From assembly GCF_030247195.1 (NCBI RefSeq), contig NC_080672.1, positions 369,822,271 through 369,886,270 of the forward strand: a stretch of 64,000 nt of DNA, given 5' to 3'. The notes beneath the pieces are model-generated. The model saw nothing but the letters and a program-made list of their open reading frames with translations. It did no database searches and was not told the DNA's origin. Position numbers and translations under genes: made by a program. This stretch comes from Topomyia yanbarensis. Taxonomy: Eukaryota > Arthropoda > Insecta > Diptera > Culicidae. Positions within the stretch are counted from its first letter, which is position 1; each line of letters opens with the position of its first letter. Below, one piece after another: positions 1 to 11,957 of the stretch.

Positions 1-1832
1 CTAAGCAACGAAAAACCTTGTTCATCCGGTAAAGATCAACCTCGCATCAACCTCGCAACCTCAATGACGAAGAAGATAATTGGCAGGACACTGATGACTT
101 ATGAGCATGTTAAAAACAAAAAAAAAATAACTTTGAATGTCGGAATATATGGAATGAACTGTAATATTTCAAATGTTTATTAATTTCGCATAATAGTTTA
201 TTTTTCATGCTTCATAATACCAATATTTTATTGAAACGCTAGTCTATTTTACCCCACAGTATTCCAAGGATCCTATTAGATCCCGCCATTATTTATATAT
301 GTATGAATATGGTATTTCTTGCTGAACATCAAAAAAATAAATTTAGCTGCTACTACCTGCTACTCTACAAACCATAGCCCCTTAAAGTTAGCCCAGAAAA
401 ACCAAAAAAACAGACATACACCCTAAAAACGAAGAGATAGCGAGTTGGTGTATTCCGCAAAAAGGTGTGTTTTGAAAGCATCTACAACTTTCTAGAACAT
501 TGGGAAACTGTAAAGAATCAAATAAAAAAGTTACAATGAAAAAACACTTTTTAAGGGGGTATTCCGACATGTACTTCAATTTCACCCAATAACTTTTTTC
601 GCTTAACAGATAGCCATTTCGTTACTTCAACAAAGTTTCATAAAATCATTTCGTCTACAAACTTTCCATACATGACTATCAATTTTGGCAACAACTTGCA
701 AAGTTATTTTTTTTATCTGCGTATATACCCCCTTAAATAAAAATTTTCCAACATTATATTAAACTACTTAAAAAATGAAGAAACCTTTCCGAAGACATCA
801 AAGTGCTATAACCAATAGTTTCGTCGTAAATATCAATGTCCGGCTTTTTTTGATTCCGTCCCACTGTGGCACGTCGCGAATATCGTCTTGTGTGTAGTGC
901 TTCTGTAAACCTTCTTACGACTTCAACAATACAGTGGTGGTTATACCTTGAGTTAAAAACGGCTCCTAAAATCATTACCATTATTCCATCTTCTTTTTTT
1001 ACTCATCCTACATGAAGAACCTCATTGTTTCAAAGAGCCCCTTAATGGTAATTATTGGTCCCATTTGTAATTCCACTTAATATTCGCGCATCTGACGCGT
1101 GGATGTTGTTCCTAAATAGCCCTTTAACTTGGTCCCGCCGACGCGGCTCAACATGAAGGGAAAAGATTAAATAAGCTTTTTAATGTAAGTTGCCATAAAT
1201 TTAAACTCTTTATTGCATAACACTTTCGCGCGACCGTTTTGTGTGTTCGCGAGCAAACGAGCCGCCGTTTTGTATCACTCCAGTTGCCAATCGGCCATCG
1301 CCCATCGCCAATCGCACGATCACCGACCGCAGAATGTGATGGGCGGTGACCGGTGCTCTGGTATCTTCTTCAAAGGTCCTGTGCTACCTCGCACTCCAGT
1401 GGAAATTTGCGCGAAATTCTTCAAACGCTCATAATTTATGAGAGCTGCCAGTTGTGGAGAGGGGCTATTCTCCAGAAGGAAGGGTGCGTGTAATTAACGT
1501 TCGGCGGAGTGTTGTCCTCCACCTAACAGCGAACTGAGGAAAAAACTGTGTACGCGAATGTTGCTGGCTTGTTCCGATTGCGCTACTGAGTTAGGAGTCG
1601 CAAGTTTGAAAAGAACGCCGACCATCGAAACAAAATGGACGAACGTGTCATACAGGAAACAATATTTATCACGTTCCCGGTTGATTATGGCGATAATTTA
1701 TGGATCGGGAAACACGGTCATCGAAATTGTTTCGCTTATCGATTTGGTGCGCGAGATTGTAAGCATAATCGTAAAATAATGTTCTCGAATCAAGTTCACC
1801 AGAGTAGAGTGTTTTTATCTTTGCCTTGTCGG
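1..1832. other. AT-rich stretch without a recognised gene
   Basis: No protein family was recognised here. An 11-bp inverted repeat, ATGTCGGAATA at 137-147 and its complement at 560-570, brackets an AT-rich segment that may be a decayed element. A 75-codon ATG-initiated frame on the minus strand (754-981) has no motif I know. About 1210-1430 is GC-richer with short imperfect repeats of CATCGCC type and could be old host sequence. Nothing else can be supported. Confidence 0.5.
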
Positions 1833-3719
1833 CAGTGGCGTAGCCAGGGGGGGGGGGTTGGGAGTTAACCCCCCCCCCAAACCAAAATTAATTGGATTGA
1901 AAAAAAATAATTGATACTGACGAATTTAATTTAATATTCCACAAAATATTTTTGGAAAAATGTTCTTTGATCACTACATTGAGAACTGTGTTTAAAGCGT
2001 CATGAGAACTTTTGGAAAATTGTGGGAAGGGGATCTTGTAACTTATCTCTTAGCCAAAATCCCATAGTTGTCAAATTACTTCAATGTAAAATAAAATAAC
2101 TGTCTGAATTATTATGAGCTCATTTTTGGAAAGATTCTTCAAAATATGGATTAGAGACAATTTTTCGAATGGGAATCTAAATTTGAATAGGTTGATTGTA
2201 TATAAAACATAAGCTTGTTTACCGAAAACTTACATACATTTCAACATTTGCTGAAAATGTATTTTTTTAGATTGTGTAGAGTTTAGACAACAATTCAATA
2301 TGGTTAACAACAAGAATAACATTTCAGAAACTAGTTGAAAGCTGATGTAATGTTGTCTCTAGCAGGTCAGGATCGGTTTTATGAGCATTGGATTTTTGTT
2401 GTATTATCAACTATATGGATAGCCTCTTAGCAGGATGCAATGAATGGCGTACTAAAATTTTGTGTGCTACGTACTAGTACTGCAAGTTGTGAGGTTGACT
2501 AATGAAGAAAAGTAAAATTAATCTTCGATAAATTTTTAACGGTTACGATCACATTCATTCGAAACTGCAAAATTTTGATGTTAAGTAACATTGAAGAATT
2601 TCAAAACGTGAAACTGTTCATCTGCTGATAGAATAATTTTGACGGTTAATCCTCCTAGAAGTAATTATAGAGAAGAATTACTCTTCAAGCAAATTTAAGT
2701 CCAGACTTAATGTCTCCAGCAAAGTTTTCGAAAGTGCTATTTCAAACAACTTTGTCAAAGACATAAATATCCCACATATTCAGAGTATCGAAATATAGTA
2801 GTAGAAAACCTTTACAACAAGCTATTCTGAAATTACTGTATTTGATAAATCTCTTCTGCGGTAATTAAATAATAAATTCACATTGCGTTCAAGGTGCCTT
2901 TGAAGCTTACAAAAAAAAAATAAGGGAACTGGATTTAAAACAAATAATTCCCAGGGATTAAAAGGACTCAAAAACACAAAGAGTGATTCCATTTTCAGGA
3001 GCTAGCATCAATTCGGCGCTGGCTTAGTCCGCCCACCAAGTTAGTGACGGATTCTGATGAGATGAAGTCGAAACGCAAGTTTCAGTTCCATCCATTCATA
3101 ATTTAGTTGTTTTCAACTCGCAATGATTGTTTCAAACAATTTTATCCGTAGCGCAGAAAAAAATAGTTTTCGCCTAAATTTTTCTTCGCTAAGGAGAAAT
3201 ATAGCAGGCCCAGTCCATTTAAATCCCTATATGTTGAATTCATGTAACCTTCATATTTTCAACAAAATTGTTTGAAATGACATTATCAAAAACTTTGCTG
3301 AAGGCTGTCTCTTAATATTTTTGAAAAATTAATTCATCATAATTACCTCTATGAGAATTAATCACTAAAATTTCTATATCAAAGCAGGCGCTGTTTTATG
3401 TTGATAACTTCCCGAAGTTGTCAAACCTTCAAAGTCTAGGATTATTATATTGAAAATTTTTTAGATCATTTATCCCACTTTAAAAGATCGCAATTTTTGA
3501 CTTCATTGACATTTTATGCAAGAAAATAATCTATAGAGGTTTGAAAACTGTTCCATGTTGATCCTTCTTGTTTGTAGACTGGAATGACATCTGCTAGACT
3601 ACTTATGTTTTTGAGTTTTCAATAATTTATCAAACTCATATTAAATTTTAGCATGTTTTCAAAAAATTTGCGATTCTCATCAAAACCCCCTCCAAACCAA
3701 ATTTCTGGCTACGCCACTG
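1833..3719. mobile_element. hAT-like non-autonomous transposon with long inverted arms
   Basis: The left end begins CAGTGGCGTAGCCAG and the right end finishes with its exact complement, CTGGCTACGCCACTG, giving 15-bp terminal inverted repeats. The flanks share TTGTCGG (left 1826-1832, right 3720-3726), a 7-bp match that fits an 8-bp hAT duplication with one substitution. Runs of G and C lie just inside the left end and CCCCC near the right end. Internal sequences around 2640-2760 and 3265-3365 are roughly complementary, so the arms reach far inside the termini. No transposase frame is present, so movement would need a transposase from elsewhere. CAGTGGCG-type ends are typical of hAT elements; the superfamily call is an inference from ends and duplication length. 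Confidence 0.75.
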
Positions 3720-3727
3720 TTGTCGGG

Positions 3728-4668
3728 ATGATAATATGATGCTGGATGAGTGTTGCAAAATGCTTAATTTTTTGCTTGCAATGTTCTAAATCAGCTGTGG
3801 TTTGATTAAAGTTGACTCAAGCTGTGATTGCGATTTTAATAACACGAGGGAAAAATGTCAAATAGAATGTGGTATTCATATTTAGTTCACCTAAACCTAC
3901 CTTATCGATACTGAAGTGTACTCCTTCCAATTTCTGCATTGCAGGATTTAGTTTCGAAGCGAGGTTCAGAATGTACTGCATACTTTAATTGGTTCTTGAG
4001 ATGATTAATCAACTAGTCACTGAAACCTATTGTAAGCCTACTGCGCACCTCTTGGTTTTGAAGCAAGCATATGCGACAATGGAAATCTCCATCTCTACTG
4101 CTCCTCATTCACAAAGTGAATCGAAACAGAACGCAACGGCGCCTTAGCCAAATCTAGCGAACAAGCTACATCACAGTTCCGTTCCTTTACCAAAAAGTTG
4201 CAAGCAACTCCAGCCATACCCGAGCAGAAGAAAATAACTTCGGAATACTAAATTCTGGTATTCCCTACTAACAACTTTATACGACAATATGGTGTAAATA
4301 AGCTCTACAGGACTCTCGTAGAGTTCCCTTCGAGTCGGTTAACTTTCATCATTTTCGGCACAGTTTACTGCCTCCCGGTTATCGAAAGTGTGAATAACGG
4401 TGCAATTTAACGACTATACAAAGTGAAGTGGCTTATAAAAGCATTTTTCGGCATATTTTCGACGGACGCGAGTGGTGACAGTTTGTGAAAATCGAATTCC
4501 GGCAAATGAGAAAATATCTTTTCCTCGCATTACGGTCCGTCGATTCCCGATGCAAGGACAATAAAAGTGTACAGAAAATGTCTAGAAACACAGTGTACAT
4601 TGTAAAAAGAGAAAAATTTTGTTTTTCAGAGAAAAAAATTCGATCCGAAAAGTAAAAAAATATGGCAA
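3728..4668. other. Unassigned sequence with a MITE end and a TATA-like site
   Basis: At 4221-4275 a fragment starts CCCGAGCAGAAGAAAATAAC. Its complement resembles the right end of the MITE near 13400-13432, so this is probably a solo end of that family. A 23-bp string containing GGTGTAAATAAGCTCTAC near 4290-4313 recurs at about 12782-12804. Around 4431-4441 there is a TATA-like CTTATAAAAGC, followed about 30 bp later by a GC-richer stretch. This could be a promoter, but no downstream reading frame supports it. Confidence 0.35.
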
Positions 4669-4671
4669 TAA

Positions 4672-5011
4672 GGGATGATCCATAAATGACGTAGCATTTT
4701 TTGAGTGATTTTTAACACCCCCCTCCCCCATCGTAGCATTTCGTCACAAAATTCTATATACCCCCCTGATAATTACGTAGCTTGACGGTAACCCTCACCC
4801 CCCTCGTTGTCCCCGTAAAAAATCTAAAAAAAATCAAAAACGATGTTAGATGAAACGGGTAAGATTGTCGTGACATCAGGTCAACCCCTATTCCCCTTTA
4901 AATAAGCTACGTAGCATGACATGACCCCCTACCCCCTGTCGTCACACATCATCACAAAATACAAAACTCCCCCCTCTCCCATATAATGCTACGTCATTTA
5001 TGGATGGTCCC
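4672..5011. mobile_element. PIF/Harbinger-type MITE (TAA duplication)
   Basis: The element has inverted ends, GGGATGATCCATAAATGACG on the left and the complement of GGGACCATCCATAAATGACG on the right, with two mismatches in the first 20 bases. It is flanked by TAA at 4669-4671 and 5012-5014. A 3-bp TAA/TWA duplication with GGG ends fits PIF/Harbinger MITEs. The interior is C-rich (CCCCCT runs) and has no coding frame. A second, less diverged relative lies at 21272-21528. Confidence 0.75.
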
Positions 5012-5269
5012 TAAGAAAAATTGACATATTCAAATACTTGGCGTTTCACCAGCGTCTAACGACTACCAGGTGTCGCCCCAAAATTTTTCGCCCGAAAAAT
5101 AGGTGACAAACCAGCCGGTCGGTGCTCAGCTAATTTCGTCGGCGGTGCTATCTTTGAAAATGAGCCGCCTTGGATATTCAACTGTTTTTTTTTTTACTTT
5201 CTTATTTTATTGCAAATGAGCAGAGGTTTTGAATCTTTTATATTATATTATTTATATATCTCTTGGCAA

Positions 5270-5903
5270 TGTGAACGGACGGACACTCGATCTAGCCTTC
5301 GTCAACGACACGAACGTGTTCGAACTGATCGAGCCTCCGACATCTATACTTAAGGTAGACCCTCAACATAAGCCCTTCGTTTGAAGATTTGACGCGTGTT
5401 CTAACGACGGCGACGATTCTGATACAGCTAATGACGACTTCAACTTTGATTTTACTCGATGCAGCCTCGATGAAGTCTCATCGGCCATTGGCGCAGTCAA
5501 TTGGCACGATATGCTGGATGGAAATGATTTGGATCAGGCAGTTTCGGCGTTCTACGAGGCCATATATGGAATTCTTCGCTGCAATGTTCCTAAAAAACGT
5601 ACCACTTAAAAAGTAGATTATAAGTACCCGTGGTGGAACGCTGAGCTTGGCCGGCTGCGCAACGTACTATGGAAGCAACGTAAGCGATTCTGACATCACA
5701 GGACGGTGAGTATCTCAACCAAGTCCAATGCAACCTGCGGAATAATCCCTCGACATTCTGGAAGTTTATGAATAGCAGAAGATGCTTCGGAGGTATTCCA
5801 GAAAATGTTTATCTTCGAGACAAATGTTCACAGTCCACAGCCGAATCGGTGGATCTTTTTGCAGATCACTTTCGAGATGTATTTACCAGCCCTCCTGTCT
5901 ACC
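5270..5903 (+). pseudogene. LINE A copy 1, 5' fragment (endonuclease-RT linker)
   Basis: Frame-shifting stretches on the plus strand read as a non-LTR retrotransposon ORF2. A segment with GRTLDLAFVND, typical of the end of the apurinic endonuclease domain, is followed by linker sequence including NPSTFWKF and GIPENVYL, as found before the RT domain. Several frameshifts and stops make it non-functional. The reading resumes at 10328 after the inserted hAT-type element, because GTCTACCCA on the left continues at 10321 on the right. The same family recurs at 32569-36740 and 40383-41140. The clade is probably Jockey/CR1-like, from the RT style, but was not proven. Confidence 0.75.
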
Positions 5904-6171
5904 CAGTGGCGGCGCTAAGGGGGGACGAAGGGGGCAACCGCCCCGAGCGGCAAAATCAGGGGGCGGTATTTCCTACTCAAAAAATTTCTATAATATTTTT
6001 TAGTAATTGTTCAAGTTTTTATTAATCACGATAAAATTCAATTTATTTAATTTTGGCAACTATTGATGATTAAAAAGGTTGGGGATCGGGATGATGGATG
6101 CGATAGAACAAAACTATATACATATTGCAAGGTAGTAGTGGGAGTATGCAGACTAATTTGTTGGGATTAAA

Positions 6172-6400
6172 CCAGGGAGGCTTGGTCCATGGTTAAGAAT
6201 CTCTCTAGGGGTGATTGAGGATCATATTTGGAGAAAAAATCATTCTACACGAAAAATCAAATTTCAACTGTTACGGAGTTATTAAACTTTTCTGTGAACT
6301 ATTTATTTTTCTTTTAATGCCTCTAACTCAAAAAGAATACATTGTATTTTCAATCTTTTAACTCCATTGGAGAGGTGTTTTCTTTCCTATTAAATTGCGG
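6172..6400 (+). repeat. Partial copy of the TA-flanked long-TIR MITE family
   Basis: This segment (TCCATGGTTAAGAATCTCTC and onward through GTTACGGAGTTATTAAAC and CTCCATTGGAGAGGTG) matches, with moderate divergence, the terminal arm of the complete fold-back element at 33029-34759. Only one arm is present and no terminal duplication was found, so it is a truncated copy inside the hAT-like element. The minus-strand frame that covers it has no recognisable protein similarity. Confidence 0.65.
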
Positions 6401-6479
6401 GTACGGTACCAGCATAGTAGATAAGACAAACGCTCTAATGAGTGTTCTATAGAAGTTTAGCTTCGTACAGTAGCGAGCG

Positions 6480-7372
6480 TTGTTCGACCGAAGATTTTTT
6501 TTTGAGTATGTAGACCCGGCGAAGCGAGGGGTAAACAAATCTGCAATTTCTTTTTGTTCAGTGATTTCTAGACGGGAGGTTATGCGAAAGCTTAAAAACG
6601 ATAAGGTCGTTAGGAAAGGCAGAATCCCGGGTGAACTTCTAAAAATTAGGAGTGACTGGCTGTGCGAAGCAATCCACTGCGTGATTGGGATGATCTGCGT
6701 GGAAGAAAAAATGCCTTCGGATTGGTTGAATGGCCTCATATGCCCAATCTTGGAGAAGGACTGCAAACTTTCGAGGTATAATGATCCTCAATGCTGCCTA
6801 CAAGGTAGTTTCTCGCGTTCTGTTGGGTAGACTGCGCCCGTTGGCTGAATGCTTTGTTGGCGAATTTCAAAGCGGGTTTCGAGAAGGACAGTTAACGACA
6901 GACCAAATGTTTACCCAGCGACAAATTCTGGATATATTCCGGGAAAAAAATTTGCGGACTCACCATCTGTGTATTCAAGGTGGCATACGATAAAGTAAAA
7001 CAAAGGAACTAAGGTAGATAATGCTTGAGCGTGGTTTCCAGACAAAACTGATTAAGCTGATTCGTATGATGCTGGATAGGATCAAATCAAGCGTTACGAA
7101 GATCTGATGTGCATAGGAACGGAACCGTCATCACGAGATCTCACATGCTTCTTGACTTCGCGAACGATTTCGACATCATTGGTATTGATTGCAGAGTATT
7201 GGAAGAAACATTGTTACCTTTTAAAAGGGCAGCTGCAAGAATCGGACTGACTATAAACTCTGACAAGACAAGGTACATGGTAGCTGGTAGAGAACGTAGC
7301 AGTCGTGTTGGTTTCGAGGTGGAAATCGGTGGGGTACGGTACAACGAATTCATATACATATCTTCAAATACT
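6480..7372 (+). pseudogene. LINE C reverse transcriptase, N-terminal and central fragment
   Basis: Broken plus-strand frames carry RT blocks of a non-LTR retrotransposon: KLKNDK...GRIPGELL (fingers), EEKMPSDW...LICPIL, then ILNAAYKVVSRVLLGRLRPL and GEFQSGFREGQLTTDQMF (palm entry). Later come FANDFDIIGID in place of the catalytic FADD block, and GLTINSDKTRYMVAG. Around 6990-7110 the reading is deleted and frame-shifted. The last bases, TCTTCAAATACT (7361-7372), are the left copy of a target duplication; the coding resumes at 8984. The missing Asp (FAND instead of FADD) and the frameshifts show it is dead. Confidence 0.8.
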
Positions 7373-8971
7373 TACCTTATCGTTCAGGCCTTGTTGTCTC
7401 TTGCTGCATGCAGAAGCCGTCTCCACTTCAATCGGTCCATTGCTGCTTGTCGCCAGCATCGCAGTCTTCGAAGGGTCCGCAGGTCGTCCTCTATCTGGTC
7501 AATCAACCGTGCTCGCTGTGCGCCCCGTCTTCTTGTTCTTGGAGGGTCGCCTTCAAGAACCATCGTCACCGGGTCAACGTCCGACATTCTTACGATGTGT
7601 TCAGCCCACCGCAAATGTCCTATTTTTGCATTATGTGCGATCCAGCAGCTGATGCAACTCATGGTTCATTCGCCTGTGCCACGTTCCGTCTTCCATCTGC
7701 ACGCCACCATAGATGGCACGTAACACCTTTCGTTCGAAAACTCCAAGGGCGCGTTGGTCCTCCACGAGCATAGTCCAGGTCTCGTGTCCGTAGAGGACAA
7801 CCGGTCAAATCAGCGTCTTGTAGATAACCAATTTCGTGCGGCGGCGAATTTTGTTCGACCAGAGCGTCCTCCGGAGTCCAAAGTAGGCACGATTTCCCGC
7901 CAAGATCTGTCTCTGAATTTCTCTGCTGGTATCATTGTCGGTGGTTACCAGTTAACCCAAATACACGAATTCGTCGACCATCTCGATTTCGTCACCGTCA
8001 ATCCGAACTCAGGATAAGAGGTTCACATTGTCGTCTCTAGAACCTCTTCCTCTCATGTATTTTGTCTTCGAAACGTTGATGGCAAGTCCAGTTCTGCTGG
8101 CTTCAGCTTGCAGTCTGATATACGTTTCCGACATCGCCTCAAAGTTCCGTGCCATTATGTTAATGTCGTCGACGAAGCCAAGAAGCTGGACGGACTTCCT
8201 GAAGATCGTGACACTCGTGTCTATCCCCGCTCTCCTTATTACACCTTCTAACACAACGTTGAACAGCAGACACGATAGACCATCACCTTGCCTTAACCCT
8301 CTTCGAGATTCAAAGGGATTCGAGAGTGTCCCTGATACTCGAACAACGCACATCACCCGATCCATCGTCGGTTTGACTAATCCTGTTAGCTTATCCGGAA
8401 AACCTTACTCGTGCATTATCTGCCATAGCTGATCTCTATCGATTGTGTCATACGCCGATTTGAAATCGATGAACAAATGATGTGTGGGCACGTTGTATTC
8501 GGGGCACTTCTGCAGAACCTGCCGAATCGCGAATATTTGGTCCGTGGTGGCGCCGGACACCATGGATCCCGCTTGGTAGTGCCCCACGAACTCCCTTGAA
8601 AATTGTGACAATCGGCGGCAAAGAATTTGGGAGAAGACCTTGTAGGTGGCGCTAAGTAGTGTGATCGCGCGGCAGTTGCAGCAATCCAACTTGTCACCCT
8701 TTTTGTAGATTGGGCAAACAACACCCTGCATCCACTCCTCCGGAAGAATCTCCTCCTCCCAAATATTGGCGATTACCCAGTGCAGCGCTCTAGCCAGTGT
8801 TTCACCATCGTATTTTAATAGCTCGCTGGGTAGTTGATCTATACCGGCAGGTTTGTTGTTTTTCAGCCGACCGATCTCCTCTTTGACTTCTTGGAGATCG
8901 GGGTCGGCAGCCTATCGTCTTCTGCGCATTCTCCAAGATCCGTTGCCATACCGCCTTCGTCCTCTGCTGCT
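7373..8971 (-). pseudogene. LINE C-related element inserted in opposite orientation
   Basis: On the minus strand, RT fragments run from about 8730 downwards. GVVCPIYKKGDKLDCCNCRA is followed by YKVFSQILCRRL, TTDQIFAIRQVL and IDFKSAYDTIDRDQLW. A second frame has RRGLRQGDGLSCLLFN, GFVDDINIMA (FADD-like) and GLAINVSKTKYM. The C-terminal part at 7384-7662 has GHLRWAEHIVRM and ends in a TGA only 11 bp from the element's 3' edge. The insert is flanked by identical 12-bp copies of TCTTCAAATACT (7361-7372 and 8972-8983), the expected result of target-primed reverse transcription. Frameshifts make it a 5'-truncated dead copy. No poly(A) tail is visible. Confidence 0.85.
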
Positions 8972-8983
8972 TCTTCAAATACT

Positions 8984-9435
8984 AGTTAAATATGATAACG
9001 ATGATAGCCACAAAGGAAAAAGGCACGTTGCTGCTGCGAGCATGGTTTACGTAGACAGCTAAAAACCAATAGCCTAAGAATGCGCGCAAAACTTGATTTA
9101 TTCAAATCACTGATACTCCCTGTTGCTCTATACGGCCATGAAGCTTGGATGTTGAAGGAAGTATGCTATCGATTACTCGGTTTGTAGAGAAGAATTCTGT
9201 GTTCAATACGCGGCAGCACAGTAGAAAATGGAGAATGGCGCCAGTTAAAGTTATGATCAGAGTATTTTAAACAAAAGAACATAACACATACTGTTGGGAA
9301 GGTCATTTCTCGTTCTTTCCAGATCACAGAAATTGAAAATCGATTAAAAAATGACCGGGCAGAAAAGTTTTTAGCGCTGAAGTTTCCGAAAAACACGATT
9401 TTTTGCTATGAATCAAAAATGGAAAAGGTAGTCGA
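8984..9435 (+). pseudogene. LINE C C-terminal fragment after the nested insertion
   Basis: After the right 12-bp duplication the plus-strand reading of LINE C resumes in degraded form. The clear block is KTNSLRMRAKLDLFKSLILP followed by VALYGHEAWMLKE (about 9061-9160), the post-RT region of this LINE family, then IRGSTVENGEWR. It ends in non-coding sequence. It only makes sense as the continuation of 6480-7372. The 3' limit is approximate. Confidence 0.7.
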
Positions 9436-9794
9436 AGACAGTCTAAATCCCTGACTACATACGTGAACGTGCCATTTAAACCAATATATTCTGATTCCTG
9501 ATACGTTCCCGTCGGATGTTTGTCTTTGTATATCGTTTCAGTGTGTCATAAATTGAAATACTTACAGAGTGCTCATTTTTTTCTGACAGGGTTATGATGG
9601 CAAAAAAATTTCAGAAAGTGTTATGTTGAACGAAAAAGATTGAAAACCACTGTTCTAAGAAATCAATTTCAGGTAAATTTAATAGATTATCACGAAAATG
9701 CATTTGTGATGTAACACGATAAGCCGGAAATATATATACAATGCAGCTTCCAAACTCAATTTTTGTTTCCAGGTTTTAGTCACCGTTCATGAAT

Positions 9795-10008
9795 GTTACC
9801 GTTTTTCGGTTGATATTTTTCGGTGATAGTTAATCAAAACCACAGTTAACCGTTTACGTTTCAGTTTACTTCCCTATTTAATTTCAGCCATCCTCAGAAT
9901 TATTCACTCAAGTGCGTCTTGTCGTCGCTGGGGGGAAATCGAAACGTATACGGTGAACTGTGGTTTTGATTAATTATCACCGAAAAATATCAATTGAAAA
10001 ACGGTAAC
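9795..10008. mobile_element. Hairpin MITE with about 68-bp arms
   Basis: The left arm starts GTTACCGTTTTTCGGTTGAT and the right arm ends with the near-complement, ATCAATTGAAAAACGGTAAC. The arms (about 9795-9862 and 9940-10008) also share GGTGATAGTTAATCAAAACC and its near-complement, around a loop of about 77 bp. This would fold into a long stem. There is no coding capacity and no unambiguous flanking duplication. It lies within the 3' part of the hAT-like element and is a later insertion. Confidence 0.75.
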
Positions 10009-10327
10009 TAACTCAATTTTTCAACAATCATAGACAAAAAGTGTAAAACTTTTGCATGAAGTGAAAGTAAGAAAGATACTATTTAAAAATTTAATAATAT
10101 ATAAACAAGTGATGGCTTTACAGTAAATATTAATAACAAAATATTGACAATAAAATGTGAAGAAGTGTGAAGATTTTTATGCAGACATTTTCTAACACTT
10201 TTATCATATTTGTTTCATATGAATAGGTGGGAAATAATCGAACTCTTAAAAATTCATTATTGAAGGGCGGCAAATTTAATTTTTGGCCCCGAGCGGCAAA
10301 ACACCTCGCGCCGCCACTGTGTCTACC

Positions 10328-11957
10328 CATCGCAAGACTACCTTGAAACATTGCCAACCTATAATATCAGCCTCCCCTGCCCTAACGTAAACGATGCCGA
10401 TCTTTTGATAGCTTTATCCAGCGTTGACCCGTTGAAAGGGCCAGGTCGGGATTGTTTGCCCCCTTTGTTCATAAAACATTGTGCCCGGGCGCTTTCTGTA
10501 CCAGTAAGCATTATTTTCAAGCGCTCGATCACGGAAAATGTTTTTCCAAGTGTGTGGGAAGAAGCTGCTATAGTTCCTATCAATAAGGCAGGAAACACTC
10601 ATAATATTTAAAACTATAGAAGGATCTCGCTTCTGAATTGTTTAGCCAAAGTTCTGGAAAAGTATGTTTACAATGCAATGTACGCTGCATCTTCACACAT
10701 AATTGATGAACGTCAGCACAGCTTTGTAAAGAAACGCTCGACAACTTCGAAATTGATGACGTACACAAATTTTCTAGTTCCAGCCATCGAGAAGCGCCAG
10801 CAAGTTGATATATTTTGATTTCGCCAAAGCATTCGACAAGGTGCCGCACAACATTGCGGTTATGAAACTGCAGCGATTAGGATTTCCTCCGTGGGTAACC
10901 AGGTGGTTACAATCTTACCTTTCTGAACGATCCGCTTTTGTTAGAATCGGCACCACATGCTCAAGCGTATTTGAAACACCAACTGGTGTCCCTCAAGGAA
11001 GTCACTTAGGGCCACTTATCTTTATATTATTCATCAACGATCTCTGCACCCGCATCAAGTCTGGAAAACTGCTCTACGCTGATGATCTGAAAATCTTTCG
11101 CTCCATTGCTTCGGGACTCGATTCAGCTGTGCTCCAAGAGGTTATAGTCAATATTGAAGAGTGGTGCTCGGTGAATGGAATGCAGATCAACGTCGATAAA
11201 TGTAAGGTGATAAGCTTCGGGCGCTCGACAACTCTAAGGCGCTGCGAATATACCCTTCAAGCGTGTGTCATCGAGTGCGTGGAATCTATCCGTGAGTGTT
11301 ATTTGACAGAAAATTTCGCTTTGCCGACCACATCACAGCGACAACGGCTAAAGCTTTTGCAACATTGGGTTTTTTGAAACGAAACACTGCTGACTTCAAG
11401 GATTTCTACACTCTGAAATCTATATACTGCGTATTGGTCTGTAGCATTTTGGAATACGTTGTACAAGTGTGGGCGCCGTACAACGCCGTGCAAAGCAATC
11501 GATTGGAGCGTGTTCAAAGAAGCTTTGTACGGTTTGCTTTAAGGTAACTGCCATGGAACAACCCAATCCGTCTGCCACCGTATAATAATAGATGTATGCT
11601 GCTAGATTTGCCAACGTTGGAGTCACGTCGTACCTTATTGCAAAGAATGTTCATTTTTGATGTGTTGTCGAGCAATATTGACTTCCCGATATTCTTTCAA
11701 GGATTAATTTGTTTGTTCTTCCTCGTGTTATAAGAATCCGACCGCTTTTATGGATTCCTACAGCATACAGCCAGAATAATCCGGTAGATAGATGTTGCCG
11801 CAAATTTAATGAAACTTCCGAAATCTTTGACTATCATATTACTAAATCTAGTTTTAAGTTAGCGATTATAAACTTTTAACACTATAACAATAAGTCGTTC
11901 ACACTTAATCTGTACGGTATCTGCCGAAGATCGAGTAAATAAATAAATAAATAAATA
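10328..11957 (+). pseudogene. LINE A copy 1, RT domain and 3' end
   Basis: This continues the LINE A reading from 5903. It contains DPLKGPGRDCLPPLFIKHC, the AIVPINKAGN block, then an open stretch (10805-11377) with FDFAKAFDKVPH, LQSYLSERSAFVRIG, GVPQGSHLGPLIFILFINDL and the catalytic YADDLKIF. After a frameshift, 11296-11547 gives the post-RT region with YCVLVCSILEYVVQVW. Stops and frameshifts (for example before 10805 and near 11300) disable it. The 3' end is a tetranucleotide (AAAT)n tail at about 11936-11957. The motif set is that of Jockey/CR1-group LINEs. This is the most complete LINE A copy in the window. Confidence 0.85.

Larger units (their letters stand above)
5904..10319. mobile_element. 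hAT-like element (8-bp TSD) carrying nested LINEs
   Basis: The left end reads CAGTGGCGGCGC and the right end is its complement. The element is bounded by perfect 8-bp copies of TGTCTACC at 5896-5903 and 10320-10327. The motif CCCCGAGCGGCAAAA occurs just inside both ends in the same orientation. The ends and 8-bp duplication indicate the hAT superfamily. No hAT transposase frame is visible, so it is non-autonomous. It has been swollen by later insertions: LINE C (about 6480-9250, itself interrupted), part of a TA-type MITE (about 6172-6400) and a hairpin MITE (9795-10008). It interrupts LINE A and so is younger than it. Confidence 0.88.

Noticed and set aside
6350..6766. 138-codon minus-strand frame
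   Set aside because: It spans the boundary between a MITE fragment and the LINE C RT on the other strand, so it cannot be one gene.
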